Shown here: in pieces, positions 6,051-12,815 of the stretch | How the letters are laid out: each line of letters opens with the position of its first letter | Position numbering within the stretch: the first letter of the stretch is position 1 | Virus record (IMG/VR): IMGVR_UViG_3300007735_000598 | Location: 1 to 30,887 of that record | Direction: 5' to 3' (one strand) | DNA: 30,887 nt | DNA from: a virus | Made by a program: the position numbers and the translations under genes | Notes under the pieces: generated by a model | The model's database searches: none | Seen by the model: the letters and a program-made list of their open reading frames with translations, nothing else | Told to the model about the DNA's origin: nothing

Positions 6051-6262
6051 CCGACGAACCGACCGCACAAGACTGCCGCACACCTGTCGAGCGTTCGCTC
6101 TGGCGAGAACTACAGAACGCACGCAAGGAACGCGACGAGGCACGGCGGGAAGTGTGCCGGTGGCTGGCCGAAGCCGAGGGCGGCACGCCAGAGGAACATG
6201 CAGCCGATCAGGGGTGGGCCTGCTTTGACGAGGACGAAAACGGTACGATGAACGCACCCTAG
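6047..6262 (+). CDS. Hypothetical protein, paralogue of the preceding gene product
   Basis: This 71-residue product starts at ATG 6047 with another ATGA overlap. It shows the same plan as its upstream neighbour in shorter form: a charged helix (WRELQNARKERDEARREVCR) followed by EEHAADQGWACFDE. The shared skeleton is RDxARRxVCR, then a 10-20 residue spacer, then GWxCF. The first 20 residues are unrelated to the neighbour. Tandem duplication followed by divergence is the simplest reading. Function unknown. Confidence 0.6.
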   Translation: MTDEPTAQDCRTPVERSLWRELQNARKERDEARREVCRWLAEAEGGTPEEHAADQGWACFDEDENGTMNAP

Positions 6263-6292
6263 CCCATAAGGGGAGGGGGTTTGGAGCGCGCT

Positions 6293-6481
6293 ATGGACAT
6301 CGACCCGCTGGACGAAATCAAAGACCTGCCTGCGATCCTGCTGAACCGGGCGAACAACATCGGCGATCCATGCGCCGACCTGCTCCGCATCGCTGCGGGC
6401 CGGATCGAGAAACTCGAACACCGCATACGACACGGGGACTGGCCCAAGCCGCCGCAGCCGGAACTGGAGGGGCTGGAGTGA
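6293..6481 (+). CDS. Hypothetical 62-residue protein
   Basis: ATG 6293 is preferred because GGAG (6283-6286) sits six bases upstream. A TTG at 6281 would add four residues but is too close to the upstream G-rich stretch. The product is acidic and helical (IDPLDEIKDLPAILLNRANN, then DLLRIAAGRIEKLEHRIRHG) with a Pro-rich end. It resembles the short helical proteins common in phage early regions. No family is recognised. It overlaps the next gene as GTGA. Confidence 0.5.
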   Translation: MDIDPLDEIKDLPAILLNRANNIGDPCADLLRIAAGRIEKLEHRIRHGDWPKPPQPELEGLE

Positions 6482-6726
6482 CCCTACCCCGCGAGCGGTT
6501 CGCAGCCATCGCAAGGACGCGGCACCTGCTGGGGGCGCTTGTTGACCCCAAGCGCACCCCGGCGGTGCCCAAGCCGATCCGCGACGAGGCCAGCCGGTGC
6601 CTGAAGCACTACCCAACGGCGCTCGACATGGAGGAGGCGATGCACGGCCTGACCCTCGCGGCCCGCGTGTGGGCCGCCATCGAGCCGCTGCCGCGACACA
6701 AGCGGCGACCGCCGCCGGTAGACTGA
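6478..6726 (+). CDS. BPSL0761-like small phage protein
   Basis: The start is GTG 6478 in a GTGA overlap, with GGAGG about seven bases before it. The 82-residue product begins MTLPRERFAAIARTRHLLGA and continues with LVDPKRTPAVPKPIRDEA and CLKHYPTALDME. This combination (TLPxERxxAIxxTRxxL, an xDPxxTPxVPxxIR turn, an LxHYP helix) matches a widespread small phage/prophage protein family (BPSL0761-like). Its function is not known. The last 15 residues are basic and Pro-rich. Confidence 0.65.
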   Translation: MTLPRERFAAIARTRHLLGALVDPKRTPAVPKPIRDEASRCLKHYPTALDMEEAMHGLTLAARVWAAIEPLPRHKRRPPPVD

Positions 6727-6794
6727 TCTCACGCGAGATGGCAGAGGGCCACGGACGGCCCGATGCCTTGCATCGCGGGACTCTGGGAGGCAGC

Positions 6795-6824
6795 ATGACC
6801 GCATGGCTGCGGAAGCGTTGCTAG
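6795..6824 (+). other. Possible leader peptide ORF before rusA
   Basis: GGGAGG (6785-6790) is followed after four bases by ATG 6795, opening a nine-codon frame (MTAWLRKRC) that ends at a TAG whose last base is the G of an in-frame GTG (6824) of the RusA gene. It could couple translation to RusA. The spacing is short, so it may equally be chance. Confidence 0.25.
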
Positions 6825-7189
6825 TGACCGTGGCGATCCCCTCGCGGGTGTTGAGCCCCAACGCACGCGCACACTGGTCGATGGTGATGAAGGCCAAACG
6901 GGCCGCTCGCGTCGAGGCGTGGGCAGCGGTTCAGGTCGCCATGCACGAGCAGAGCGTGACCGGCAAGTGGAAAGCGGCCGAGTGCCGCGTGGTCTGGTTC
7001 GCACGAGACTCCCGACGCCGCGACCGGGACAACCTGCTCGCCACGCTCAAGGCAACCTTCGACGGGCTCGTGGACGGCGGGCTCCTCGTGGACGATGCCG
7101 GACTTACCCACCTGCCGCTCGCCGTCGAGGTAGACAGCAAGCGGCCCCGCGTAGAACTCCACCTGAAGGAAACCGATGGCGAAGCGTAA
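6803..7189 (+). CDS. rusA: RusA-family Holliday junction resolvase
   Basis: The product (128 residues from ATG 6803) has the RusA signature: RVLSPNARAHW near the start, then RRRDRDNLLATLKATFDGLV followed by DGGLLVDDAG. Aspartates at about 74, 76, 97 and 98 correspond to the acidic cluster that binds the catalytic metal in RusA. The enzyme cleaves four-way DNA junctions as a dimer, resolving recombination or replication intermediates before packaging, and its presence fits the ERF recombination gene. The start is uncertain: GTG 6824, just after the small open frame above, would give MTVAIPSRVLSPN and also covers the whole domain. It overlaps the phosphoesterase gene by 14 bases. Confidence 0.85.
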   Translation: MAAEALLVTVAIPSRVLSPNARAHWSMVMKAKRAARVEAWAAVQVAMHEQSVTGKWKAAECRVVWFARDSRRRDRDNLLATLKATFDGLVDGGLLVDDAGLTHLPLAVEVDSKRPRVELHLKETDGEA

Positions 7190-8168
7190 GGCGAAGGCGA
7201 AGCCAGAAGCGGCGCTCGGCCCCGGCGAGATTCTGGGCAAGCCGATCCGTGAACGGTATCCAGACCGGCAGCGGGGTTGGAGCGTTGAACATCATGGCAA
7301 GAACATCCATGTCGTGAAGGTGCACAGGCCGAACGCGAAGAAGGTCGAGCAGTGGGTTCTCCTGCTGGCCGACAACCATATCGACAATCCCAAGGCCAGA
7401 AACGATGTCACCTCCCGCCTGCTGGGCGAGGCCGTCCAGCGGGACGCGGCTGTCATCGTGGTGGGCGACTTCCTAGACCTAATGCAGGGCGTCGCGGATC
7501 GAAGGGCCAGCAAGTCCGCATTGCGGTCTAGCCTTCTGTCCGATGGATACTTCGACAAAGTGATCGACATGGGCGCCGACCTGTGCGCCCCCTACGCCAG
7601 TCACATCGCGGTCATGGCCCAGGGGAATCACGAGTCGGCGTGGCTTCGGCACAACTCCAGCGACCCCACGGAGAACCTCGTCCGGGCGATCAAAGACCGG
7701 GCACACTCACCCATCGGGGCAGGGGCATACGGCGGCTGGATCAAGTTCCAGTTCATGGTCGGCGGCAATCACCTCGCGTACACCATGCGATACCAGCACG
7801 GAACGGGTGGCGGTGCCAGCCCGATGAGCATGGGCGTGCTGGATGCGCGGCGCATGTACTCGTGGATCGAAGGTGCCGATTCCATCGTCATCAGCCACAA
7901 CCACGCCAGCAACGTGGTGGGCATCGCCCGCGAGTACCTGCGATGCCAGAACGGCGCCTACACAGTTGAGAAGCGATACTGCGACATGATCCGCGTGGGC
8001 ACGACGAAGGACGCATGGGCTGACGGCGCGCACGGGTGGGAGGTCGAGAAAGGCTTCGGCCCGTCCCCCATCCGGCAGAAGTGGCTGCGGCTGTTCGTGA
8101 CGTGGGACTACGCCGAGAAGAAGGGCGGCCGGGCTCGCATCGCGTGGGATGTCCACGATGCGCAGTGA
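7176..8168 (+). CDS. Calcineurin-like metallophosphoesterase (Mre11/SbcD-like fold)
   Basis: The 330-residue product has the ordered metal-binding motifs of the family: LADNHID (D66, H68), VVGDFLD (D98, D101), AQGNHES (N151, H152), RYQHGTGG (H208) and ISHNHAS (H241, H243, in place of the usual GHxH). These bind two metal ions for phosphodiester cleavage. The first 55 residues are a basic extension. The aligned motif order supports an active enzyme. No SbcC-like ATPase is encoded nearby, so it may work alone on DNA ends or RNA; the substrate is not determinable. ATG 7176 overlaps rusA, and the stop overlaps the next gene. Confidence 0.82.
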   Translation: MAKRKAKAKPEAALGPGEILGKPIRERYPDRQRGWSVEHHGKNIHVVKVHRPNAKKVEQWVLLLADNHIDNPKARNDVTSRLLGEAVQRDAAVIVVGDFLDLMQGVADRRASKSALRSSLLSDGYFDKVIDMGADLCAPYASHIAVMAQGNHESAWLRHNSSDPTENLVRAIKDRAHSPIGAGAYGGWIKFQFMVGGNHLAYTMRYQHGTGGGASPMSMGVLDARRMYSWIEGADSIVISHNHASNVVGIAREYLRCQNGAYTVEKRYCDMIRVGTTKDAWADGAHGWEVEKGFGPSPIRQKWLRLFVTWDYAEKKGGRARIAWDVHDAQ

Positions 8169-8466
8169 AACCCGCCTGACCATCAACGGCCGGAGGTGGC
8201 GAATCCGTCTGGTGCCAGCCCGCGAGATGCCACGCGACGCTCTAGGCGACTGCGACCACCCGCCCGGCCCGCATCCGACGATCCGCGTGCGGCGATCACT
8301 CTCGCAGCAACGGATGGCCGAAGTGGTGGCCCACGAGGTACTTCACGCGGCATGCCCGGCATTGAGCGAGGAGGCTGTGACCGATGCGGCTGCTGCTATC
8401 GGCCGTGCCCTTTTCTCTTTGGGCTGGCGTCGCAAGTCGCTAGCATCCCGGCAGGTGTCCACATGA
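8149..8466 (+). CDS. Small HExxH zincin-like protein
   Basis: The 105-residue product contains MAEVVAHEVLHAACP (H62, E63, H66), the HExxH zinc-site signature of metallopeptidases, followed by an acidic ALSEEAVTDAAAAIG helix that could supply the third ligand (E74 or E75). Short proteins of this shape are common in phage genomes and resemble trimmed SprT or ImmA-type domains. Whether it cleaves a substrate is unknown. The start may be ATG 8149 or ATG 8158; neither has a strong ribosome site and both lie inside the end of the phosphoesterase gene. It overlaps the next gene as ATGA. Confidence 0.68.
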   Translation: MSTMRSETRLTINGRRWRIRLVPAREMPRDALGDCDHPPGPHPTIRVRRSLSQQRMAEVVAHEVLHAACPALSEEAVTDAAAAIGRALFSLGWRRKSLASRQVST

Positions 8467-8753
8467 CCGAGCAAGCCAAAGACCAGATGACCAAGGCCGT
8501 GAGCGTCCAGACCGTTCTCCAAGGCGTGCAGACGCTCGTCCTGCTCGGCAGCATCGCCGCCGTGTTCCTGACTGTGGGACGCAGGGACGCCATGCTCGAC
8601 GGCCACGGCGACCGATTGAAGGAACTCGCCGCCATCACCTCCGACCTCGCCAAGACCGTGGGAACCCTGTCAGCGACCGACCGGGAGTTCGGCGCACGCA
8701 TCGACAGCATCCTCCTCCGCATCGACCGACTCGAAAGGAAGCCAAATGGCTAA
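8463..8753 (+). CDS. Small membrane protein with coiled coil
   Basis: This 96-residue product starts at ATG 8463 (ATGA overlap). A hydrophobic segment at about residues 20-39 (QGVQTLVLLGSIAAVFLTVG) is a likely membrane helix; the rest (RLKELAAITSDLAKTVGTL, then ARIDSILLRIDRLERK) forms a heptad-like coiled coil. This is the general plan of phage membrane-anchored helper proteins that lie near lysis or tail genes (XhlA-like in concept but with the anchor at the N-terminal side). A lysis role is possible since the next membrane genes lie 2 kb downstream; no family match is claimed. Confidence 0.65.
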   Translation: MTEQAKDQMTKAVSVQTVLQGVQTLVLLGSIAAVFLTVGRRDAMLDGHGDRLKELAAITSDLAKTVGTLSATDREFGARIDSILLRIDRLERKPNG

Positions 8754-9270
8754 CGCAATCATCGCAACCGGACAGCCGAACCTCCAGCGACTCGCCCTTG
8801 CCTCGGTGTCAGCCTCCTACGGCAGCATCGCGCCATCCGGCACCGCAGCGAAGCCGACCGCCGGCGTTCTCTACGATCTGGGAACCAACTACCCGAGCCT
8901 CATCCGCATCATTCCCGTGAGCGATTCCAGCACGGTGCGCACGGGCGTGGGCCTGCGAGTCCTCGGCTGGAGTCCGTTCGTGGACGGTGCGACGAAGTAC
9001 TGGCTGCCCACGGTGCTGGCCGACTTCACCCTCGGTTACACCTCGGGCACGGTGCCGAGCATCACGGTCAGCGGCACCGGCCATTTCTTCTACAACACGG
9101 CCACGCAGGTCGCCGGTACGCCTACGGCGAACATGTACAGCCCCGGAACAGCGGCTGCTGCGAACGTCGAAATCGCCAGCGTCCTCGTGGATACCGTCGG
9201 CTCCATGCTCGTGACGGTGCAGGGCAAGGCGAGCGGCGGTTCGATGGGCTGCTTCTGGTACACGATCTGA
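8746..9270 (+). CDS. Beta-rich virion-type protein, unrecognised
   Basis: This 174-residue product is rich in Ser, Thr, Gly, Ala and Val with short alternating strands (SLIRIIPVSDSSTVRTGVGL, then VPSITVSGTGHFFYNTA and SMLVTVQGKASG), and has few charged residues. Such composition is typical of phage capsid-decoration or fibre proteins. It overlaps the preceding membrane-protein gene by eight bases, with AAAGGAAG before its ATG, and precedes the glycine-rich fibre gene by three bases. I infer a surface structural protein, perhaps part of the fibre complex. No signal peptide is seen. Confidence 0.6.
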   Translation: MANAIIATGQPNLQRLALASVSASYGSIAPSGTAAKPTAGVLYDLGTNYPSLIRIIPVSDSSTVRTGVGLRVLGWSPFVDGATKYWLPTVLADFTLGYTSGTVPSITVSGTGHFFYNTATQVAGTPTANMYSPGTAAAANVEIASVLVDTVGSMLVTVQGKASGGSMGCFWYTI

Positions 9271-9273
9271 CCC

Positions 9274-10134
9274 ATGCGTACCCGCCCTGACTTGGTGCCG
9301 AGGCGGATTCGCCGGCCTGGCATGTTCGCTGGCGGATACGCCATTGAGGTGCTGGTAGTCGCTGGCGGTGCTGGCGGTGGCGGTGCCGTAGCAAACCAGT
9401 GGGGTGGCGGCGGCGGCGGTGCTGGTGGATTACTCACTGGCTCATACACGATCAATCCGGGCGGATCGTTGACCGTGACGGTTGGCGGCGGCGGCAGCGG
9501 TGCTTCTGGCTCCGGTCGCGGTTCGTCGGGGAACACGAGTTCGATCAGCCAACTATCACTGAGTGCGACGGGCGGCGGCGGCGGCGGGTCGGGCCAGATC
9601 GGCGGAACGAACGCAGGAGCCTCGGGGGGTAGTGGTGGTGGATCGGCGTACATCAACCTGTCCGGCGGTAGCGGCACGTCAGGCCAAGGCAACAATGGCG
9701 GCGCTGTTGGAGCGAGTGCCAGTCCATTTCGTGGGGCTGGTGGCGGTGGTGCTGGTGCTGTCGGAGCGGATGGACAATCGGCGGCCGCTACGGGCGGAAA
9801 TGGCTCGTCGGTATTCGGAACGACTTACGCAGGTGGCGGCGGCGGCGGCACGAGTGGCGTGGCGGCATCCGCTGGCGGGACGGGCGGCGGCGGTGCTGGA
9901 GGCATCACCACCATCGGTTCGGAAACCGGCGTTGCGGGTACTGCGAACACCGGCGGCGGTGGCGGCGGTGCGGGAACACGAGGCGGGGGCGGCCCATTCT
10001 CTGGCGGCAACGGCGGAAGCGGAGTGGTGGTGATTCGTTACGCTGGGGCACAGCGGGGCAGCGGCGGAACGGTCACCAGCAGCGGAGGATTCACGCTGCA
10101 CACCTTCACCACAAGCGGAACCTACACGGCCTGA
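9274..10134 (+). CDS. Glycine-rich tail fibre / receptor-binding protein
   Basis: The 286-residue product is dominated by Gly runs (GGGGGGAGG-type repeats), with an N-terminal YAIEVLVVAGGAGGGG strand, a GNGGSGVVVIRYAG motif near residue 250 and the ending GGFTLHTFTTSGTYTA. This is the known architecture of glycine-rich phage adhesins, in which polyglycine II helices pack into a rigid sandwich that displays variable host-binding loops. Start ATG 9274 lacks a clear ribosome site; ATG 9322 is a possible alternative. The DNA is made of GGC/GGT repeats, which invites slippage and variation in repeat number. It is separated from the other tail genes by the whole head module. Confidence 0.75.
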   Translation: MRTRPDLVPRRIRRPGMFAGGYAIEVLVVAGGAGGGGAVANQWGGGGGGAGGLLTGSYTINPGGSLTVTVGGGGSGASGSGRGSSGNTSSISQLSLSATGGGGGGSGQIGGTNAGASGGSGGGSAYINLSGGSGTSGQGNNGGAVGASASPFRGAGGGGAGAVGADGQSAAATGGNGSSVFGTTYAGGGGGGTSGVAASAGGTGGGGAGGITTIGSETGVAGTANTGGGGGGAGTRGGGGPFSGGNGGSGVVVIRYAGAQRGSGGTVTSSGGFTLHTFTTSGTYTA

Positions 10135-10136
10135 CT

Positions 10137-10466
10137 ATGGCACACTTCGCAGAAATCGACGCGAGCGGAATCGTCCAGCGGGTCATCGTCGTGCCGGATT
10201 CGGAAGAAGCGACAGGTGCAGAATGGTGTGCCAACCTGCTCGGCGGTACGTGGGTGCAAACCTCGTACAACGGTCGCATCCGGACGAACTACGCAGGCGT
10301 GGGATTCACCTATGACGCGGTTCGGGATGCGTTCATTCCTCCGCAGCCGTTCCCCTCGTGGTTGCTGAACGAGGCGACGTGCCAGTGGCAGGCACCCAAG
10401 CCGATGCCATCGGGTGGCCCGTGGTATTGGGATGAGGCGTCTGGCGAATGGCTGCTCGTGGTCTAA
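10137..10466 (+). CDS. Small fibre-associated protein of cyanophage-like type
   Basis: The 109-residue product begins MAHFAEIDASGIVQRVIVV and continues with LLGGTWVQTSYNGRIRTNYA and GVGFTYDAVRDAFIPPQPFP, ending in a Trp-rich WYWDEASGEWLLVV. This sequence type is one I associate with many aquatic phages, especially cyanophages, where it lies beside tail-fibre genes; its exact role is not established. Here it follows the polyglycine fibre by two bases, consistent with a fibre tip or attachment component. The family resemblance is strong by eye. Confidence 0.75.
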   Translation: MAHFAEIDASGIVQRVIVVPDSEEATGAEWCANLLGGTWVQTSYNGRIRTNYAGVGFTYDAVRDAFIPPQPFPSWLLNEATCQWQAPKPMPSGGPWYWDEASGEWLLVV

Positions 10467-10954
10467 TCGCCTGCCTGCTCCTCGTCGGCTGCTCGGCTAG
10501 CGAGCGGATCGCAGTCGAGGCCAACACCATCGGCGAGCGGGCTGGCACCATCGAGCGGCTGGCCAGCCGAATCGGTGAGCGGTCGCACGATGCCGATGCC
10601 GTGGCCGACGCCTCCACCATCGTGCTGGAAGCCACGCAGATTCGTCATGGCGTGTCGAATTTGCATGCAGCCCTAACGGGCGTCACGGACAAGGTGTCGC
10701 CAATCTGGGCGACGCTGAAGTGGCTCGGAATTGCTGCCGCCGGTGCCGCTGCCGTTTGGATTCTGACCGCTAGCGGCATCCTCGGTGCCGTCCGGGCTGC
10801 CCTGGGCTGGATTCCAAGGGCCAAGGTGCGGGAAGCCGAACTGGCTCGGGATGCGCTCGACCCCAACAAGGAGGAAACGCTCCGCGAGTGGATTTCGGCC
10901 AAGCGGGCTAGCGACAGGGAGTTCGATGCCGCTTGGCGCAAGGTGGACGGGTGA
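10448..10954 (+). CDS. Lipoprotein with internal membrane segment (u-spanin candidate)
   Basis: The 168-residue product starts MAARGLIACLLLVGC, a lipoprotein signal with the lipobox LVGC (Cys15). It is followed by a helical, probably periplasmic part (about residues 16-88, IGERAGTIERLASRIGERS) and a strong hydrophobic span at about 92-116 (WLGIAAAGAAAVWILTASG). A charged tail of about 50 residues ends it. A lipid anchor at one end and a membrane helix further along is the plan of unimolecular spanins, which bridge outer and inner membranes at lysis. The long cytoplasmic tail is unusual for that class. The gene overlaps the previous one by 19 bases. Confidence 0.62.
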   Translation: MAARGLIACLLLVGCSASERIAVEANTIGERAGTIERLASRIGERSHDADAVADASTIVLEATQIRHGVSNLHAALTGVTDKVSPIWATLKWLGIAAAGAAAVWILTASGILGAVRAALGWIPRAKVREAELARDALDPNKEETLREWISAKRASDREFDAAWRKVDG

Positions 10955-10983
10955 CGTTACAATCCGGGCAGGAGGATCGACCT

Positions 10984-11097
10984 ATGGATCACATTCTTGG
11001 AACCGTGTGGTGGAGTGTCCTGATGTTCGTGCTCGGCGGGCTCGTCGGAGGGCCGGTCGGCAAGTGGCTCTGGAACAAACTTCCCTTCGGTTCGTGA
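10984..11097 (+). CDS. 37-residue membrane protein with glycine-zipper helix
   Basis: ATG 10984 follows a very good ribosome site (GGAGG at 10971-10975, eight-base spacer) and opens a 37-codon frame ending at TGA 11097. The peptide MDHILGTVWWSVLMFVLGG continues LVGGPVGKWLWNKLPFGS: one membrane helix with Gly-x3-Gly spacing suited to helix packing, then a short basic tail. It is the last gene before a strong terminator and follows the spanin candidate, so a holin or antiholin-like role is conceivable. No homologous family is recognised. Confidence 0.6.
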   Translation: MDHILGTVWWSVLMFVLGGLVGGPVGKWLWNKLPFGS

Positions 11098-11145
11098 CGG
11101 TCAGCGAGGCTCCGCTAGTTGCGGGGCGTCGTGGGGTGCAAGGGT

Positions 11146-11183
11146 GAGCCTCGGGTGTCATGGCCCGAGGCTCTATTATTCTT
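11146..11183 (+). terminator. Rho-independent terminator
   Basis: GAGCCTCGGG (11146-11155) and CCCGAGGCTC (11164-11173) form a perfect 10-bp stem with an eight-base loop, followed by TATTATTCTT. It closes the early/fibre block and lies only six bases before the ATG of the methyltransferase gene, so that gene needs either readthrough or a promoter overlapping the hairpin. Confidence 0.8.
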
Positions 11184-11188
11184 GAGAC

Positions 11189-12379
11189 ATGCAGACCCAA
11201 CGCATCGCCATCTCCGAACTGAACCTCGACCCCGCGAATGTGCGGCGGCATCCGGCCCGCAACCTCGACGCGATCAAGGCGAGCCTGAACCGCTTTGGGC
11301 AGCAGCGGCCGGTGCTGGTGAACGCGAAGGGCATCGTCATCGCCGGGAACGGCACGGTGATGGCCGCGAAGGCTCTGGGGTGGGATCACATCAACATCGT
11401 TCGAACGAATCTGGAGGGCAGCGAGGCGACCGCCTACGCAATCGCGGACAACCGGACGGCGGAACTGGCCGAGTGGGACGATGAGGCTCTGGCCCAGCAG
11501 TTGGCCGCGTTGCAGATCGACGATGAGGAACTGGCGAAGGCTGCGGGCTTCAGCGAGGCCGAGATCGCTGAACTAGCGGGTGCGACGGTGGAGGTGCAGG
11601 AGGACGAGGTGCCGGAGGCTCCCGCCGACCCGATCACGAAGCCGGGCGACCTGTGGCTGCTTGGCGAGCACCGATTGCTCTGCGGCGACAGCACAAAGCC
11701 CGAGGACCTCGCGAGGCTGATGAACGGCAAGCGAGCGGACATGCTGCTCACGGACCCGCCGTATAACATCGATTACACCGGAAAGACGAAGGACGCCTTG
11801 AAGGTCGCCAACGACTCGATGTCCGATTCGGACTTCCGGAAGTTTCTCGTGGCCGCATTCGGTGCCGCGTTCGGAGTCATGAAGCCCGGGGCATCGTTCT
11901 ACGTCTGGCACGCCGACAGCGAGGGCTACAACTTCCGGGGTGCGGTCCATGACTGCGGCGAGGAGGTTCGGCAGTGCCTGATCTGGAACAAGAACGTCAT
12001 GGTCATGGGTCGGCAGGACTACCAGTGGAAGCACGAGCCCTGCCTGTACGGCTGGAAGAAGGGAGCCAGCCACGGGTGGTACAGCGACCGCAAGCAGACC
12101 ACCGTGCTCGAGTTCGACCGGCCGAGTCGAAGCGAAGATCACCCGACGATGAAGCCGATCGCCCTCTTCGCCTACCTGATCGGAAATAGCACAAGCCCGC
12201 AGGGGCTGATCCTCGACTCGTTCCTCGGTAGCGGTACGAGCCTGATCGCCGCCGAGCAACTCGGCCGCACCTGCTACGGGCTGGAACTGTCCCCGGCCTA
12301 TTGCGACGTGATTGTCGCACGTTGGGAAACCCTGACCGGCAAGACCGCCGTGCTCGCCGATGGCAAGACGGAAGCCTAA
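11189..12379 (+). CDS. ParB-like domain fused to DNA (adenine-N6 type) methyltransferase
   Basis: Residues 1-125 are a ParB/Srx-like domain (LDPANVRRHPARNLDAIKAS, GNGTVMAAKALG, AYAIADNRTAELAEWD). Residues about 150-390 are a methyltransferase with TDPPYNIDY (DPPYN at 189-193) preceding LILDSFLGSGTSLIAAEQLG (about 340-356); this motif IV-before-motif I order defines the beta class. DPPY favours N6-adenine, although N4-cytosine cannot be excluded. Proteins of this fusion type are frequent in phages and probably protect the phage DNA from host restriction. No cognate nuclease is nearby, so it is an orphan. The start has only a weak ribosome site (TTGAGAC) right after the terminator. It overlaps the next gene by 20 bases. 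Confidence 0.88.
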   Translation: MQTQRIAISELNLDPANVRRHPARNLDAIKASLNRFGQQRPVLVNAKGIVIAGNGTVMAAKALGWDHINIVRTNLEGSEATAYAIADNRTAELAEWDDEALAQQLAALQIDDEELAKAAGFSEAEIAELAGATVEVQEDEVPEAPADPITKPGDLWLLGEHRLLCGDSTKPEDLARLMNGKRADMLLTDPPYNIDYTGKTKDALKVANDSMSDSDFRKFLVAAFGAAFGVMKPGASFYVWHADSEGYNFRGAVHDCGEEVRQCLIWNKNVMVMGRQDYQWKHEPCLYGWKKGASHGWYSDRKQTTVLEFDRPSRSEDHPTMKPIALFAYLIGNSTSPQGLILDSFLGSGTSLIAAEQLGRTCYGLELSPAYCDVIVARWETLTGKTAVLADGKTEA

Positions 12380-12815
12380 GCCCACGGGGCCTATCGAGCC
12401 CCCCGTTCAGCCGGAGACCCCGCCTGAGCCCGCACCGGCCCCGCTGGCGGCTCCCGGGCCCGTACCCCTACCGGCGGCCCTAGACGAGACCCCGGCCCGC
12501 CAGAAGGCCGCCCTGCGGCTCCTCCAGCGGGCAGTCAGCGAGGGATGGGACATACCTGAATCCGTCTGGAAGGCGGCTCCGGGCATCTGCACCCGCATCC
12601 TCGCCGACCCATCGGTGCAGCCTCGCGACAGGCTTCGGGCCACCGAGGTGCTGGCCGCGATGGCTAGAGACAAGATCAACGCCGCCATCGCCTTAGACAA
12701 GATCGAGCGGCTAGAGAGCGGCACGGCCACGGATAGGATCGTGGTGACGCCTGAACTTCAGGCGAGAGCGGAACGCATCATTGCCAAGCGACTCGGAACT
12801 GACGCCGGAACTTGA
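12360..12815 (+). CDS. terS: Putative terminase small subunit
   Basis: This 151-residue product lies directly upstream of, and overlaps by 35 bases, the large terminase gene, the usual place for the small subunit. The first about 45 residues are Pro/Ala-rich and probably disordered. A helical core follows (ALRLLQRAVSEGWDIPESVW, then DRLRATEVLAAMARDKINAA) and a basic C-terminal helix (ELQARAERIIAKRLG). No clear helix-turn-helix is seen by eye. Small terminase subunits recognise the packaging site and regulate the motor. The assignment depends mainly on position, since small subunits diverge strongly. Confidence 0.55.
   Translation: MARRKPKPTGPIEPPVQPETPPEPAPAPLAAPGPVPLPAALDETPARQKAALRLLQRAVSEGWDIPESVWKAAPGICTRILADPSVQPRDRLRATEVLAAMARDKINAAIALDKIERLESGTATDRIVVTPELQARAERIIAKRLGTDAGT

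Noticed and set aside
9090-9695. Pro-rich minus-strand frame opposite the glycine-rich fibre
   Set aside because: GGC/GGT repeats read backwards give Pro codons, so the proline-rich product is a mirror of polyglycine.
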